Shown: positions 41,438-50,058 of the stretch, piece after piece
Numbering within the stretch: the stretch's first letter is position 1
Layout: every line of letters starts with the position of its first letter
From: DATEGZ01 sp035519535
GTDB lineage: Bacteria > Acidobacteriota > Vicinamibacteria > Vicinamibacterales > SCN-69-37
Assembly (NCBI GenBank): GCA_035519535.1
Contig: DATIWF010000116.1
Span: forward strand, 1-64,000
DNA: 64,000 bases
Reading direction: 5' to 3'
Translations under genes and position numbers: made by a program
Notes under the pieces: model-generated
Told to the model about the DNA's origin: nothing
Seen by the model: only the letters and a program-made list of their open reading frames with translations
The model's database searches: none

Positions 41438-41791
41438 ATGGGCGTGGCTCTTCTGGCTCTGGTCGTGATTGGTGGCTTGGCGATGCTGGCGATCGGCGCG
41501 GTGGCCTGGCTCGTCATCCGCGGGCTCGTCTGGCTGGTGCTCCTGCCGTTCCGTCTGGCGTTTGCCCTTCTCGCCGTGCCGATCTTCCTGCTGAAAGTCG
41601 TAGTTCTGGCGGTCGTGGGTCTTGCGCTGCTTGCGGTCCTTGCGGTGCTCGCCGCCGGGGGGCTCGCCGTGGGCCTCGCCCTCGCCGTGGGCCTGCTCAT
41701 TCCGCTTCTGCCCCTGCTCTTCGTCGTCGCACTGACGTGGCTCATCGTCCACCTGATGCGACGTCCGGCCGGGATTCAGGCCCGGTCGTAG
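41438..41791 (+). CDS. very hydrophobic small membrane protein
   Basis: A 117-residue protein that is almost entirely Leu/Val/Ala/Ile/Gly, with three or four membrane helices and hardly any charged residues until the C-terminal RRPAGIQARS. No family recognised. ATG 41438 is near a GAGG at 41429-41432; GTG 41432 is also in frame. It is convergent with gatA, overlapping its stop by about 16 bases. Confidence 0.5.
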   Translation: MGVALLALVVIGGLAMLAIGAVAWLVIRGLVWLVLLPFRLAFALLAVPIFLLKVVVLAVVGLALLAVLAVLAAGGLAVGLALAVGLLIPLLPLLFVVALTWLIVHLMRRPAGIQARS

Positions 41792-43275
41792 GCGCCCGAC
41801 GCTTCCCCCGGATGCGCGTCCTTCCACGGGGTCGCCTGCTCGTACGCGGCGGCGACCCTGAACAGCATCGCTTCGTCCCACGCGCGGCCGATCAACTGCA
41901 GGCCGATCGGCAGGTGCGCCTCTGAGAATCCGCAGGGCACGCTGATCGCCGGCAGGCCCGCGAGGGGCGCCGTGACGGTGAAGACGTCGGCGAGATACAT
42001 CTGCAGCGGATCCGCGGTTCGTTCGCCGAGGCGGAACGCCGGCGTCGGGCTCGTCGGCATCACGACGGCATCGACCGTGGCGAACGCCTGATCGAAGTCG
42101 CGCCGGATGAGTGTCCGCACCTGCTGCGCCTTCAGGTAGTACGCGTCACAGTAGCCCGCCGAGAGCACGTACGTGCCAAGCATGATGCGGCGCTTCACTT
42201 CCGCGCCGAAGCCTGCGCTGCGCGTCCGGTCGTACATCGCGTCGAGCGACGAGGCGTCGCCGGCGCGGAGTCCGTAGCGCACGCCGTCGTAGCGCGCGAG
42301 ATTCGAGCTCGCCTCGGCCGTGCACACGAGGTAGTAGACCGCGATGCCGAGCCCGCTGTGCGGCAGATCGACGGGCCGCACGTCCGCGCCGAGGCGCGCG
42401 AGCACGCGCACGCTCTCGTCGAAGGCCGCGCGCACCGCCGGGTCGAGGCCCGAGGCCAGCACGCGCTCCGGGACCCCGACGCGCACGCCGCGCAGGTCGC
42501 CCTCCGGCGCCGCCGCCAGCGATGCAAACGGCGGGACCTTCTGATTCGCGGCGGTCGCATCGCGCTCATCGGCGCCGCTGATCACCTCGAGGCACAGCGC
42601 CGCGTCGGCGACCGTTCGCGCGAACGGGCCAATCTGGTCGAGGGAGGACGCAAACGCGATCAAGCCGTAGCGCGACACGCGGCCGTACGTCGGTTTGAGG
42701 CCGACGATGCCGCAGAGCGCCGCGGGCTGGCGAATCGATCCCCCGGTGTCCGAGCCGAGCGCGAGCGGTGTCATGCCGGCGGCGACCGCGACGGCCGATC
42801 CGCCGCTCGATCCGCCCGGCGCGCGATCGAGCGCCCACGGATTGTGCGACGGGCCGTACGCCGAGTTCTCCGTGGACGACCCCATGGCGAACTCGTCGCA
42901 GACGGTCTTGCCGACGATCACGGCGCCGGCGCGCTCGAGCCGCTCGGCCACGGTCGCGTCGAACGGCGATACGTAGCGCTCCAGGATCCGCGATCCGGCG
43001 GTGGCCGGCACGCCGCGCACGACGATGTTGTCCTTGAGGGCGATGGGGACGCCGTGGAGCGGTCCGCCGGGGGGCGCCTGCCGGTCGAGCGTCCGCGCGC
43101 GTTCCAGCGCGCGATCCGCGGCGACGTGCTGAAACGCGTGCAGCGGCCCGTCGGTGGCGGCGATCCGGTCGAGCGCGTGACGGCACGCGTCCTCGGCCGA
43201 CATCTCGCGACGCCCGATGGCCTCGCGGATCGCGGTCGCCGAGGCGAACGCGTCTCTCAACGGGCCCGCGCTCAC
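41776..43275 (-). CDS. gatA: aspartyl/glutamyl-tRNA amidotransferase subunit A
   Basis: A 499-residue amidase-signature enzyme that frees ammonia from glutamine to convert Glu-tRNA(Gln) (and Asp-tRNA(Asn)) to the amide. The catalytic triad is Lys81 (IALKDNI), cis-Ser156 (PGGSSGGS) and nucleophile Ser180 (GSDTGGSIRQPA). GTG 43275 overlaps the gatC stop (GTGA). gatB is not in this window, so the complex is completed from elsewhere. Confidence 0.95.
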   Translation of the reverse strand: MSAGPLRDAFASATAIREAIGRREMSAEDACRHALDRIAATDGPLHAFQHVAADRALERARTLDRQAPPGGPLHGVPIALKDNIVVRGVPATAGSRILERYVSPFDATVAERLERAGAVIVGKTVCDEFAMGSSTENSAYGPSHNPWALDRAPGGSSGGSAVAVAAGMTPLALGSDTGGSIRQPAALCGIVGLKPTYGRVSRYGLIAFASSLDQIGPFARTVADAALCLEVISGADERDATAANQKVPPFASLAAAPEGDLRGVRVGVPERVLASGLDPAVRAAFDESVRVLARLGADVRPVDLPHSGLGIAVYYLVCTAEASSNLARYDGVRYGLRAGDASSLDAMYDRTRSAGFGAEVKRRIMLGTYVLSAGYCDAYYLKAQQVRTLIRRDFDQAFATVDAVVMPTSPTPAFRLGERTADPLQMYLADVFTVTAPLAGLPAISVPCGFSEAHLPIGLQLIGRAWDEAMLFRVAAAYEQATPWKDAHPGEASGAYDRA

Positions 43276-43568
43276 AACACCTTTGGCACGCGGAATAGAC
43301 CGGCGTCCCGGCTGGCGTCCGGGGCGTTGGCGAGCGCCGCCTCGCGATCGAGCGGCGGCACCGGTGTGTCGGGCCGCCAGACCGTCCCGGCCGCGATCAC
43401 ATGCGACGTCGGCGCCACGTCGGTCGTGTCGACGCGCTGGACCTCCTCGGCGTACGTGAGAATCTCGCCGAGCTGACGCGCGAACAAGTCGACCTCGGCC
43501 TCGGAGAGCTCGAGGTGCGCAAGCCGTGCGATGCGCAACACGTCGGCGCGCGTGAGCGTGGACGCCAT
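43272..43568 (-). CDS. gatC: aspartyl/glutamyl-tRNA amidotransferase subunit C
   Basis: A 98-residue GatC: LTRADVLRIARLAHLELSEAEVDLFARQLGEILTYAEEVQRVDTTDVAP is the family signature, with the tail LFRVPKVL. It wraps around and stabilises GatA. TAGCAT lies eight bases before the start and there is no Shine-Dalgarno sequence, so it may be read from a leaderless message. Confidence 0.94.
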   Translation of the reverse strand: MASTLTRADVLRIARLAHLELSEAEVDLFARQLGEILTYAEEVQRVDTTDVAPTSHVIAAGTVWRPDTPVPPLDREAALANAPDASRDAGLFRVPKVL

Positions 43569-43712
43569 CGCTCAGGATGCTAGCATGGTGGGTCTGATGG
43601 TGTGCGCGCGCATCGGTGTGGTCGTGGCTGCCGGGCTGCGGCGCGTGCGGCCGCAATCGCTGGGCGCCCGGGGCCTGGACGGGCACCGGGACCGCTGACG
43701 CTCGCCCCCCGC

Positions 43713-44393
43713 ATGGACGTGTTTCTAGTGCCGCTCGGGCCGGATCGCCACGAGCTCTACTGCGAGCCCGTCGCCTCCGAGCCGGCTCCAGCGGAGGACG
43801 GTGGCGCGCGATCGATCTGGCGACGCGTGACCGACACCTTCCGGCGGGCGGTGAAAGAGGGCGAAGAGGCGCGTCACCAGACTGCCGCGCCGCACGCGCC
43901 GCCGCGTGGCCGCATCCGGCGCTGGCTCACCAGACGTCTCGCCGAGGCCGTCGCCGAACAGCGCCTGCTGTGGCGCCTGCGCACCGAGCCGGCGGCGACG
44001 CTCATCCATCCCGACGACCTGGCCGAAGGACGGGCCCGCGATCTCACTCACGCCTCCCTGCGATCCGACCTCGACAAGCACCGGCTCTGGTGTGTGATTG
44101 ACACGGCGCTGGCGGTCGCGGCGGCGCCGCTCACGGTGATCCCCGGTCCGAATCTGCCCGCGTATTACTTCGTCTTTCGCGCGGTCGGGCACTTTCTGTC
44201 GATGCGCGGCGCGCAGCATGGGTTGAGCGGCGTCGCCTGGACGTGCCGGCCCTCGACGCCGCTCACGACGCTCCGCGCCATCGCGGGCCTCGACGACGAG
44301 GCGCGCGCGGCCCGCGTCGACGAGGTCGGCGCGGCACTCGGCCTCGAACACCTCGCGCGGCTCGTCGAGGGCGCGTCCGCGCGTGAGTCCTGA
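43713..44393 (+). CDS. protein resembling the mitochondrial K+/H+ exchange-related family (Mit_KHE1-like)
   Basis: A 226-residue protein beginning MDVFLVPLGPDRHELYCEPV. A basic amphipathic middle part (about 45-120) is followed by IHPDDLAEGRARDLTHASLRSDLDKHRLWCVIDTALAVAAAPLTVIPGPNLPAYYFVFRAVGHFLSMRGAQHG split by two hydrophobic segments (about 132-150 and 153-172). This order (PLG-x-DR-x-ELY, PGPN-x-x-AYYF, RGA) is what I recall of the Mit_KHE1 family, known mainly in eukaryotes with bacterial relatives. I cannot run a search, so the name is tentative. ATG 43713 is chosen because conservation-like sequence begins there. Confidence 0.5.
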   Translation: MDVFLVPLGPDRHELYCEPVASEPAPAEDGGARSIWRRVTDTFRRAVKEGEEARHQTAAPHAPPRGRIRRWLTRRLAEAVAEQRLLWRLRTEPAATLIHPDDLAEGRARDLTHASLRSDLDKHRLWCVIDTALAVAAAPLTVIPGPNLPAYYFVFRAVGHFLSMRGAQHGLSGVAWTCRPSTPLTTLRAIAGLDDEARAARVDEVGAALGLEHLARLVEGASARES

Positions 44394-44407
44394 CGGATCG
44401 CGGATGC

Positions 44408-44413
44408 TATACT
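44408..44413 (+). promoter_or_regulatory. -10 element TATACT before lpxD
   Basis: TATACT ends nine bases before the GTG start of lpxD; no ribosome site is seen. Part of the recurring leaderless pattern. Confidence 0.5.
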
Positions 44414-44422
44414 CGCGCCGCC

Positions 44423-45448
44423 GTGACGCTCGCTGATCTGGCCCGAGAGCTCGGGTGCCGTCTCGACGGCGACGGCACGATCGACGTCGTGCGCGTCGCG
44501 GGCATCGAGGACGCGGGCCCCGGGGAAGTCACCTTTCTCGCCAATCCGAAGTACGCGTCGAAGCTGGCCGCGACCCGCGCGTCGGCGGTGATTGCGGACG
44601 CCTCGGTCACGTCGGCGCCGTGCGCGATCCTTCGAACGCCGCAGCCGTACCTCGCGTTTGCCGCGGCGGTCGGCTTGCTCACGCCGCCGGCGCGGCTGGC
44701 GCCCGGCATCAGTCCGCTCGCGAGCGTGGACCCGACGGCCGAACTCGGAGCGGGCGTGACGATCGGGCCGTTCGTTACGATCGGCCCGCGGGCCGCCATC
44801 GGGGCGCGCACGGTCGTCAGCGCGCACACGTCCATCGGCGAGGGCGCGTCGCTCGGCGCCGATTGCCTGATTCACACGCACGTGTCGATCCGCGAGAACG
44901 TCACCATCGGCCATCGCGTCGTCGTCCAGGACGCCGCGGTGATCGGCAGCGACGGGTTCGGCTTCGCGCGCCGCCCGGACGGCACGCACCAGAAGATCCC
45001 GCAGGTCGGACGCGTCATCGTGGAGGACGACGTGGAGATCGGGGCGCACACGGCGATCGATCGTCCGGCCGTGGGCGAGACGCGGATCGGCGCGGGCACG
45101 AAGATCGACAACCTCGTGCAGGTCGCGCACGGCGTGAAAATCGGCCGCAACGTGCTGCTCGCGGCCCAGGTCGGCATCGCCGGCAGCACGTCGCTCGCCG
45201 ACGACGTGATGATGGCGGGGCAGTCGGGCGCGACGGGCCACATCCATCTCGGCCGCGGTGCCATCGTCGGCGCCAAGTCGGCAGTCACGAAGGACGTGGA
45301 GGACGGCCAGCATGTGGCCGGCATTCCCGCCGGGGACGCGGCCGAGTGGCGCGAATCGGCCGTGCTCGTCCGGCGGCTGCCCGAAGTCCGCCGGCTCCTG
45401 GCTGACCTCGAAGCGCGGCTGGCGGCGCTCGAGGCCAAGGTGAAATAA
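44423..45448 (+). CDS. lpxD: UDP-3-O-(3-hydroxyacyl)glucosamine N-acyltransferase
   Basis: A 341-residue enzyme of lipid A synthesis that adds the second acyl chain. A uridine-binding N-domain (about 1-95, GIEDAGPGEVTFLANPKY) precedes a left-handed beta-helix of hexapeptide repeats (about 98-300, e.g. VTIGPFVTIGPRAAIG). The catalytic His is His236 in NLVQVAHGVKIG. A C-terminal helix (RRLPEVRRLLADLEARLAALEAK) trimerises. Its presence shows the host makes lipid A; fabZ and lpxA are not adjacent. Confidence 0.96.
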   Translation: MTLADLARELGCRLDGDGTIDVVRVAGIEDAGPGEVTFLANPKYASKLAATRASAVIADASVTSAPCAILRTPQPYLAFAAAVGLLTPPARLAPGISPLASVDPTAELGAGVTIGPFVTIGPRAAIGARTVVSAHTSIGEGASLGADCLIHTHVSIRENVTIGHRVVVQDAAVIGSDGFGFARRPDGTHQKIPQVGRVIVEDDVEIGAHTAIDRPAVGETRIGAGTKIDNLVQVAHGVKIGRNVLLAAQVGIAGSTSLADDVMMAGQSGATGHIHLGRGAIVGAKSAVTKDVEDGQHVAGIPAGDAAEWRESAVLVRRLPEVRRLLADLEARLAALEAKVK

Positions 45449-45456
45449 TCGGTCGA

Positions 45457-46806
45457 ATGCTCCGCAAGACGCTCAGCGCGCTGATCGTCGTCGGCGCCGT
45501 CGTGCTCGTGTCGAGCGCCGGTCCGGCGACGGTCATCCGGCCGACCCGCTTCGACTACACGATGGCGACGCTCCCAAACGGTCTGCAGGTCGTGTACCTC
45601 GAAGACCACTCGACGCCCATCGTGCACCTCGCGATGTGGTACCACGTGGGATCCAAGGACGAGAAACCCGGCCGGACGGGCTTCGCGCACATGTTCGAGC
45701 ACCTCATGTTCAAGGGCTCGAAGAACGTGCGGCCCGACCAGCACCCGTCGCTCATCACGAGCGTCGGCGGCCAGTCCAACGCCTCGACCGACGAGGACGC
45801 GACCCAGTACTGGGAGACCGTGCCCGCGCAGTACCTGCCGATGGTGCTGTGGCTGGAGGCGGACCGGATGGCGTCGCTCGACGTGAGCGAGGAGAAGTTC
45901 ACGACCGAGCGCGAGGTCGTGAAGGAAGAGCGGCGGATGCGGTACGACAACCCGCCCTACGGGCTGCTGCCGGAGGTGATCTTCGACAAGGCGTTCACGA
46001 CGCATCCGTACAAGCACCAGACGATCGGGTCGATGGCGGACCTCGAGGCGGCGTCCATCGACGACGTGCGGGCGTTTCACGACACCTACTACGTTCCGAA
46101 CAACGCGACGGCGGTGATCGTCGGCGATTTCGACACGGCGCAGGCCAAGGCGCTGGTCGAGCAGTACTTCGGGCCCGTGCCGCGCGGCAAGCCGGTGCCC
46201 CGCGAGATTCCGCAGGAGCCGGCGCACGCCGCCGAGTCGCGCTTCACGGTGACCGAGCCGTGGCCGCTGCCGGCGGTGGTCGTGTCGTACCACATCACCT
46301 ACGACGGGCATCCCGACTCGTATCCGCTCCACATCCTGGCGAAGATCCTCTCCGACGGCGACAGCTCGCGGATCTACCGGTCGCTCGTCTACGAGAAACA
46401 GATCGCGCTGGCGGCGTTCGGCGAGGCGAAGCTCATCGAGCACCCGAATCTGTTCTATGCGGTGGCGATCGTCCAGCGCGGCCACACGCCTGAGGAAGTG
46501 CAGGCGGCCCTCCAGCATGAGCTCGACCGCGTGAAGACGGAGGGCGTGACCACCGACGAGCTCAACCGCGCGAAGCGGCAGTTCGCGCGCGACTACATCT
46601 TCAGCCGCGAGACCGACCAGCAGAAGGCGCTGCAGCTGGCCCATGCGGTGGTCATTCACAACGACATCAAGACGGCCGACGGCGAGTTCGATCTGTTTCA
46701 GAACGTCACGGTGGCCGACGTGCAGCGCGTCGCGCGCACGTATTTCACGCCGGAGTCGCGCATGCTGCTGACGTTCCTGCCGGGCGCCGCGGGAGCCGGA
46801 CGATGA
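45457..46806 (+). CDS. M16-family zinc peptidase, active subunit
   Basis: A 449-residue secreted peptidase related to pitrilysin and mitochondrial processing peptidase beta. The signal peptide covers about 1-22. The inverted zinc motif is His78-x-x-Glu81-His82 (HMFEH), with the distal Glu in EREVVKEERRMR. The second half (about 250-449) repeats the fold without metal. The start codon follows AATAAT by seven bases, suggesting its own leaderless message. Its stop overlaps the start of a second M16 gene, so an active/inactive heterodimer is expected. Confidence 0.93.
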   Translation: MLRKTLSALIVVGAVVLVSSAGPATVIRPTRFDYTMATLPNGLQVVYLEDHSTPIVHLAMWYHVGSKDEKPGRTGFAHMFEHLMFKGSKNVRPDQHPSLITSVGGQSNASTDEDATQYWETVPAQYLPMVLWLEADRMASLDVSEEKFTTEREVVKEERRMRYDNPPYGLLPEVIFDKAFTTHPYKHQTIGSMADLEAASIDDVRAFHDTYYVPNNATAVIVGDFDTAQAKALVEQYFGPVPRGKPVPREIPQEPAHAAESRFTVTEPWPLPAVVVSYHITYDGHPDSYPLHILAKILSDGDSSRIYRSLVYEKQIALAAFGEAKLIEHPNLFYAVAIVQRGHTPEEVQAALQHELDRVKTEGVTTDELNRAKRQFARDYIFSRETDQQKALQLAHAVVIHNDIKTADGEFDLFQNVTVADVQRVARTYFTPESRMLLTFLPGAAGAGR

Positions 46807-48314
46807 CGCGGCGGATGGGCGCCGCCGCGGCGATCATCGCGCTGTGCGTCGGCGCCGGCGTGGCCGTGTCGGCACAGCAGTGGCCGAAATCCAGCCTCCC
46901 GCCGCCCCTGCCCGCGCGCTCGGTGGCGTTTCCGCCGTACGAGATCAGGACGCTGCCGAACGGATTGCAGGTCGTGGTCGTCCTCCATCACGAGCAGCCG
47001 TCGGTGACGTTCCGCCTCCTGATTCGCGCGGGCGCGATGCAGGAGCCCGCCGACAAGCCGGGCGTCGCGAGCTTCGTCGCCGCGCTCCTGAATCAGGGCA
47101 CGTCGTCGCGGTCCGCCGGCGAGATCGCGGACGCGATCGAATCCGCCGGCGGCAGCCTCGGCACGGGATCGGGCAACGAGCTTTCGTTCATCAACGGCGT
47201 GGTCATCAAGGATCAGGTGGACCTGCTCCTGGGCCTGGTGGCCGACATGGTCGAGCACCCGGCGTTCGCGCCCGACGAAATCGACCGCCAGCGCCGTCAG
47301 ATGCTCTCGTCGTTGCAGGTCAGCTACGACGACCCGGACTACCTGGCCGACCTCGTGCTCGATCGCCTGGTGTTTGGCGCGCACCCGTACGGGCGGCCGA
47401 GCGACGGCACGCCGGAGTCGGTCGGCCGCATCACGCGCGACGACCTCGTCAACTTCGAGCGCACGTGGTTCGTGCCGAACAACGCGCTGCTCGCAGTCGT
47501 CGGCGACCTCACGTCCGACGAAGCCTTCGCCGCGGTGGATCGCGCGTTCGGCACGTGGGCCAGGCGCAACGTACCGGCCGTGGCGCCCGTCGATCCACCC
47601 ACGCCGGCCCGGCGCGTCATCGTGATCGACCGGCCCGGGTCCGCGCAGACGGAGATCCGCATCGGCCAGCTTGGCGTGCCGCGCACGCATCCGGACTATC
47701 TGCCGTTCGACCTCGCGGTCCGGATCCTGGGCGGCGAAGGCGCGAACCGCCTCTTCGGCGTCCTGCGGACGGACCGCGGCCTCACGTACGGCGCGTCGGC
47801 CGACGTGCGCGCCTACAAGAACGCGGGCCTCATCGTCGCAGAGACCGACACGCGCTCGCCTGCGACGGCACAGGCCCTCCGTCTGATGGTGGACGAGTAC
47901 GCGCGTCTGCAGCACGAGCCCGTGGACGCGCGCGAGCTGCGCGGCGCGCAGGATTTCGTGTCGGGCAACTTCCCGCTGTCGATCGAGACGCCGTCGTCGA
48001 TCGCCGAGCAGGTGCTGAGCCGCCTGTTCTACGGGCAGGACCCGAAGGAGCTCGAAACCTATCGCGACCGCGTCGATCGCGTGAGCGTCGCGGACATCTC
48101 GCGGGTCACCCGCGAGTTGCTCAAGCCCGACCAGCTGGCGATCGTGCTTGTGGGGGACGCGTCGGCGTTCGTCGGCGACCTCAAGACCCTCGGGTTCGGG
48201 GAATTCGAGCGCATCCCGATCGCCCAGCTCGACCTGAACTCGCTGACCCTCAAGCGACCTCCGTCGTTCGGCCCGGTCCGGCCTGGACCGCGGCCGGCCC
48301 TCCCGCCGGCGTGA
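46803..48314 (+). CDS. M16-family peptidase homologue, non-catalytic subunit
   Basis: A 503-residue exported M16 protein (signal about 1-24). The fold is clear (LPNGLQVVVVLHHEQPSVTFRLLIRAGAMQEPADKPGVASFVAALLNQGT) but the HxxEH zinc motif is replaced by AALLN, so it cannot bind zinc there. In such pairs the inactive partner supplies the substrate chamber and often the Arg/Tyr pair (here RTDRGLTYGASADVRAY) that holds the substrate, as in MPP alpha. Start overlaps the active subunit's stop by four bases; the next gene, lpxB, overlaps its stop. Confidence 0.92.
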   Translation: MTRRMGAAAAIIALCVGAGVAVSAQQWPKSSLPPPLPARSVAFPPYEIRTLPNGLQVVVVLHHEQPSVTFRLLIRAGAMQEPADKPGVASFVAALLNQGTSSRSAGEIADAIESAGGSLGTGSGNELSFINGVVIKDQVDLLLGLVADMVEHPAFAPDEIDRQRRQMLSSLQVSYDDPDYLADLVLDRLVFGAHPYGRPSDGTPESVGRITRDDLVNFERTWFVPNNALLAVVGDLTSDEAFAAVDRAFGTWARRNVPAVAPVDPPTPARRVIVIDRPGSAQTEIRIGQLGVPRTHPDYLPFDLAVRILGGEGANRLFGVLRTDRGLTYGASADVRAYKNAGLIVAETDTRSPATAQALRLMVDEYARLQHEPVDARELRGAQDFVSGNFPLSIETPSSIAEQVLSRLFYGQDPKELETYRDRVDRVSVADISRVTRELLKPDQLAIVLVGDASAFVGDLKTLGFGEFERIPIAQLDLNSLTLKRPPSFGPVRPGPRPALPPA

Positions 48315-49498
48315 CTGCGGCGCCCGACGCGTCCGGGCAAGCAGCGCGCGCGCCGGCGCCCGGGCCCGTGCGCCGCGTGATGATCTCCTGCGGCGAGGCC
48401 TCGGGCGACATGTATGCCGGCGCGCTCGTGCGGGCGATCCGCGCCCTCGACCCGGGCGTCGACGTGTTCGGCTTCGGCGGCGACCAGATGCGCACGGCCG
48501 GCGCCGAGCTCGTCGGCGACTATCGCGGCTTCTCGGTGACGGGTCTGATCGAGGCCATTTCGGTGCTGCCGCGCTCGTGGGCGATGCTGCGGCGGCTGCG
48601 CGAGGCCGCGGCGGCGCGGCGGCCGGACGTCTTCGTCGCGATCGATTTTCCCGACTTCAACTTCCAGCTGCTCCCGGCGATGCGTCGCCTCGGCGTGAAG
48701 ATCGTCTATTACGTCAGCCCGCAGCTGTGGGCCTGGCGGCCGGGGCGGCTCGAGACCATTCGCCGCAACGTGGACCGCATGCTCGTGATCTTTCCGTTCG
48801 AGCAGGCGATCTACGAGCGTGCCGGCGTTCCCGTCGAGTTCGTCGGGCATCCGCTGCTGGATCTGACGCGGCCGGCGACGCCGCGTGCGGAGTTCCTGCG
48901 CGCGGTCGGCCTCGATCCGGATCGGCCCGTGCTGGCCCTGCTGCCGGGCAGCCGGCCGAACGAGCTGCGCTACGTGCTGCCCGCGCTCGCCGGCGCCGCG
49001 CCGATCATCGCCGCCAGCGTGCCGGGCGTGCAGTTTCTCGTCGCCCGCGCGCCCTCGCTCGACGACGGCCTGTTCGCGCCGCTCGAGGCCGTGCGGCAGC
49101 GCGGCCTGCCGGTCGCCATCGCGACCCAGGCGACCGACGACGTGCTCGACGCGGCGGATGCGGTCGTGACGGCGTCGGGCACCGCCACGGTCCAGTCCGC
49201 GCTGCACGGCACCCCGATGGTGATCGTCTATCGGCTGTCGCCGCTGACGTACGCGATTGGCCGGCGGTTCGTGCGCGTCCAGACGTACGGGATGGTCAAC
49301 CTCGTGGCCGGGCGCCGGGTCGTGCCCGAGCTGATCCAGGACGCGCTCACCCCGGAGGCGGTCGCGCGCGAGGTCGTGCCGCTCCTGACCGATCGCGCGC
49401 GCGCGGATGCCATGCGCCGCGACCTCGCGGACGTGCGCGCCCGGCTGGGCGGCCCGGGGGCGTCGCGCCGCGCCGCGGAGGTTACACTGCACCCATGA
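48311..49498 (+). CDS. lpxB: lipid-A-disaccharide synthase
   Basis: A 395-residue GT19 glycosyltransferase joining UDP-diacylglucosamine and lipid X. Motifs are ISCGEASGDMYAGALVRAI, FGFGGDQMRTAG, AIDFPDFNFQLL, YYVSPQLWAWRPGR, LPGSRPNELRYVLP and TASGTATVQSALHGTPMVIVY. The GTG at 48311 overlaps the M16 stop; GTG 48368 or ATG 48380 would remove a non-conserved Ala/Pro extension and may be the true start. With lpxD 3 kb upstream this is a small outer-membrane biogenesis cluster. Confidence 0.94.
   Translation: MTAAPDASGQAARAPAPGPVRRVMISCGEASGDMYAGALVRAIRALDPGVDVFGFGGDQMRTAGAELVGDYRGFSVTGLIEAISVLPRSWAMLRRLREAAAARRPDVFVAIDFPDFNFQLLPAMRRLGVKIVYYVSPQLWAWRPGRLETIRRNVDRMLVIFPFEQAIYERAGVPVEFVGHPLLDLTRPATPRAEFLRAVGLDPDRPVLALLPGSRPNELRYVLPALAGAAPIIAASVPGVQFLVARAPSLDDGLFAPLEAVRQRGLPVAIATQATDDVLDAADAVVTASGTATVQSALHGTPMVIVYRLSPLTYAIGRRFVRVQTYGMVNLVAGRRVVPELIQDALTPEAVAREVVPLLTDRARADAMRRDLADVRARLGGPGASRRAAEVTLHP
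49483..49488 (+). promoter_or_regulatory. -10 element TACACT before a secreted-protein gene
   Basis: TACACT lies inside the end of lpxB and stops six bases before the ATG at 49495, which has no ribosome site. It would give the following three-gene set its own leaderless message. Confidence 0.45.
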
Positions 49499-50058
49499 CT
49501 CGCACCCTCGCGGTAGTCGTGGCGGTCGTGGCGGCCCGGGCGTCGATCGTCGCGACCGAAATCGTGCCCATGGACTTTCGCGAGGCCGTCGCCGCCGCCT
49601 CGCTGATCGTCCGGGGCCATGTGACGGACGTCCGCGGCGTCGCCGATCCTGCAGGTGTCAGCACGGTGGCGACCGTCGCCGTGGACCGCGTGCTCAAAGG
49701 ACAGGCCGACGACTTCATCTCCGTCCGCGTGCCCGGCGGCACCATCGGGCGATACCGGTACGTGTTCGTGGGCGCGCCGACGTTCAGCGTCAGCGAGCAG
49801 GCCGTGTTTCTCCTGAAGCGCGGACCCGACAACGCGCTCCGGCCGGTCGGGCTCACGCAGGGGATCTACGAGATCCGCGGCCTGCCGGGCAGCGGCCAGC
49901 CGGTCGTCGCGCCGCCGCTCGTCGCTCCCGAGACGGCGTCGGCCGGCCAGGTCGTGCGTGGCGACGCGCGCCGCAAGCTCATGCCGCTCGCCGAATTCGA
50001 GTCGCTCGTGCGCCTCGTCATGGCAGGGCAGGGCCTGACCCCTGGAGGCCATCGATGA
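49495..50058 (+). CDS. secreted protein of unknown function
   Basis: A 187-residue protein with a short signal peptide (about 1-20). The mature part begins FREAVAAASLIVRGHVTDVRGVADPAG, followed by VATVAVDRVLKGQADDFISVRVPGG, a small OB- or Ig-like beta domain that I do not recognise by name; the phrase V-x-RVLKG is typical of periplasmic proteins next to matrixin-like proteases. Its stop overlaps the next start (ATGA), pointing to coupled translation with the protease. Confidence 0.7.
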   Translation: MTRTLAVVVAVVAARASIVATEIVPMDFREAVAAASLIVRGHVTDVRGVADPAGVSTVATVAVDRVLKGQADDFISVRVPGGTIGRYRYVFVGAPTFSVSEQAVFLLKRGPDNALRPVGLTQGIYEIRGLPGSGQPVVAPPLVAPETASAGQVVRGDARRKLMPLAEFESLVRLVMAGQGLTPGGHR

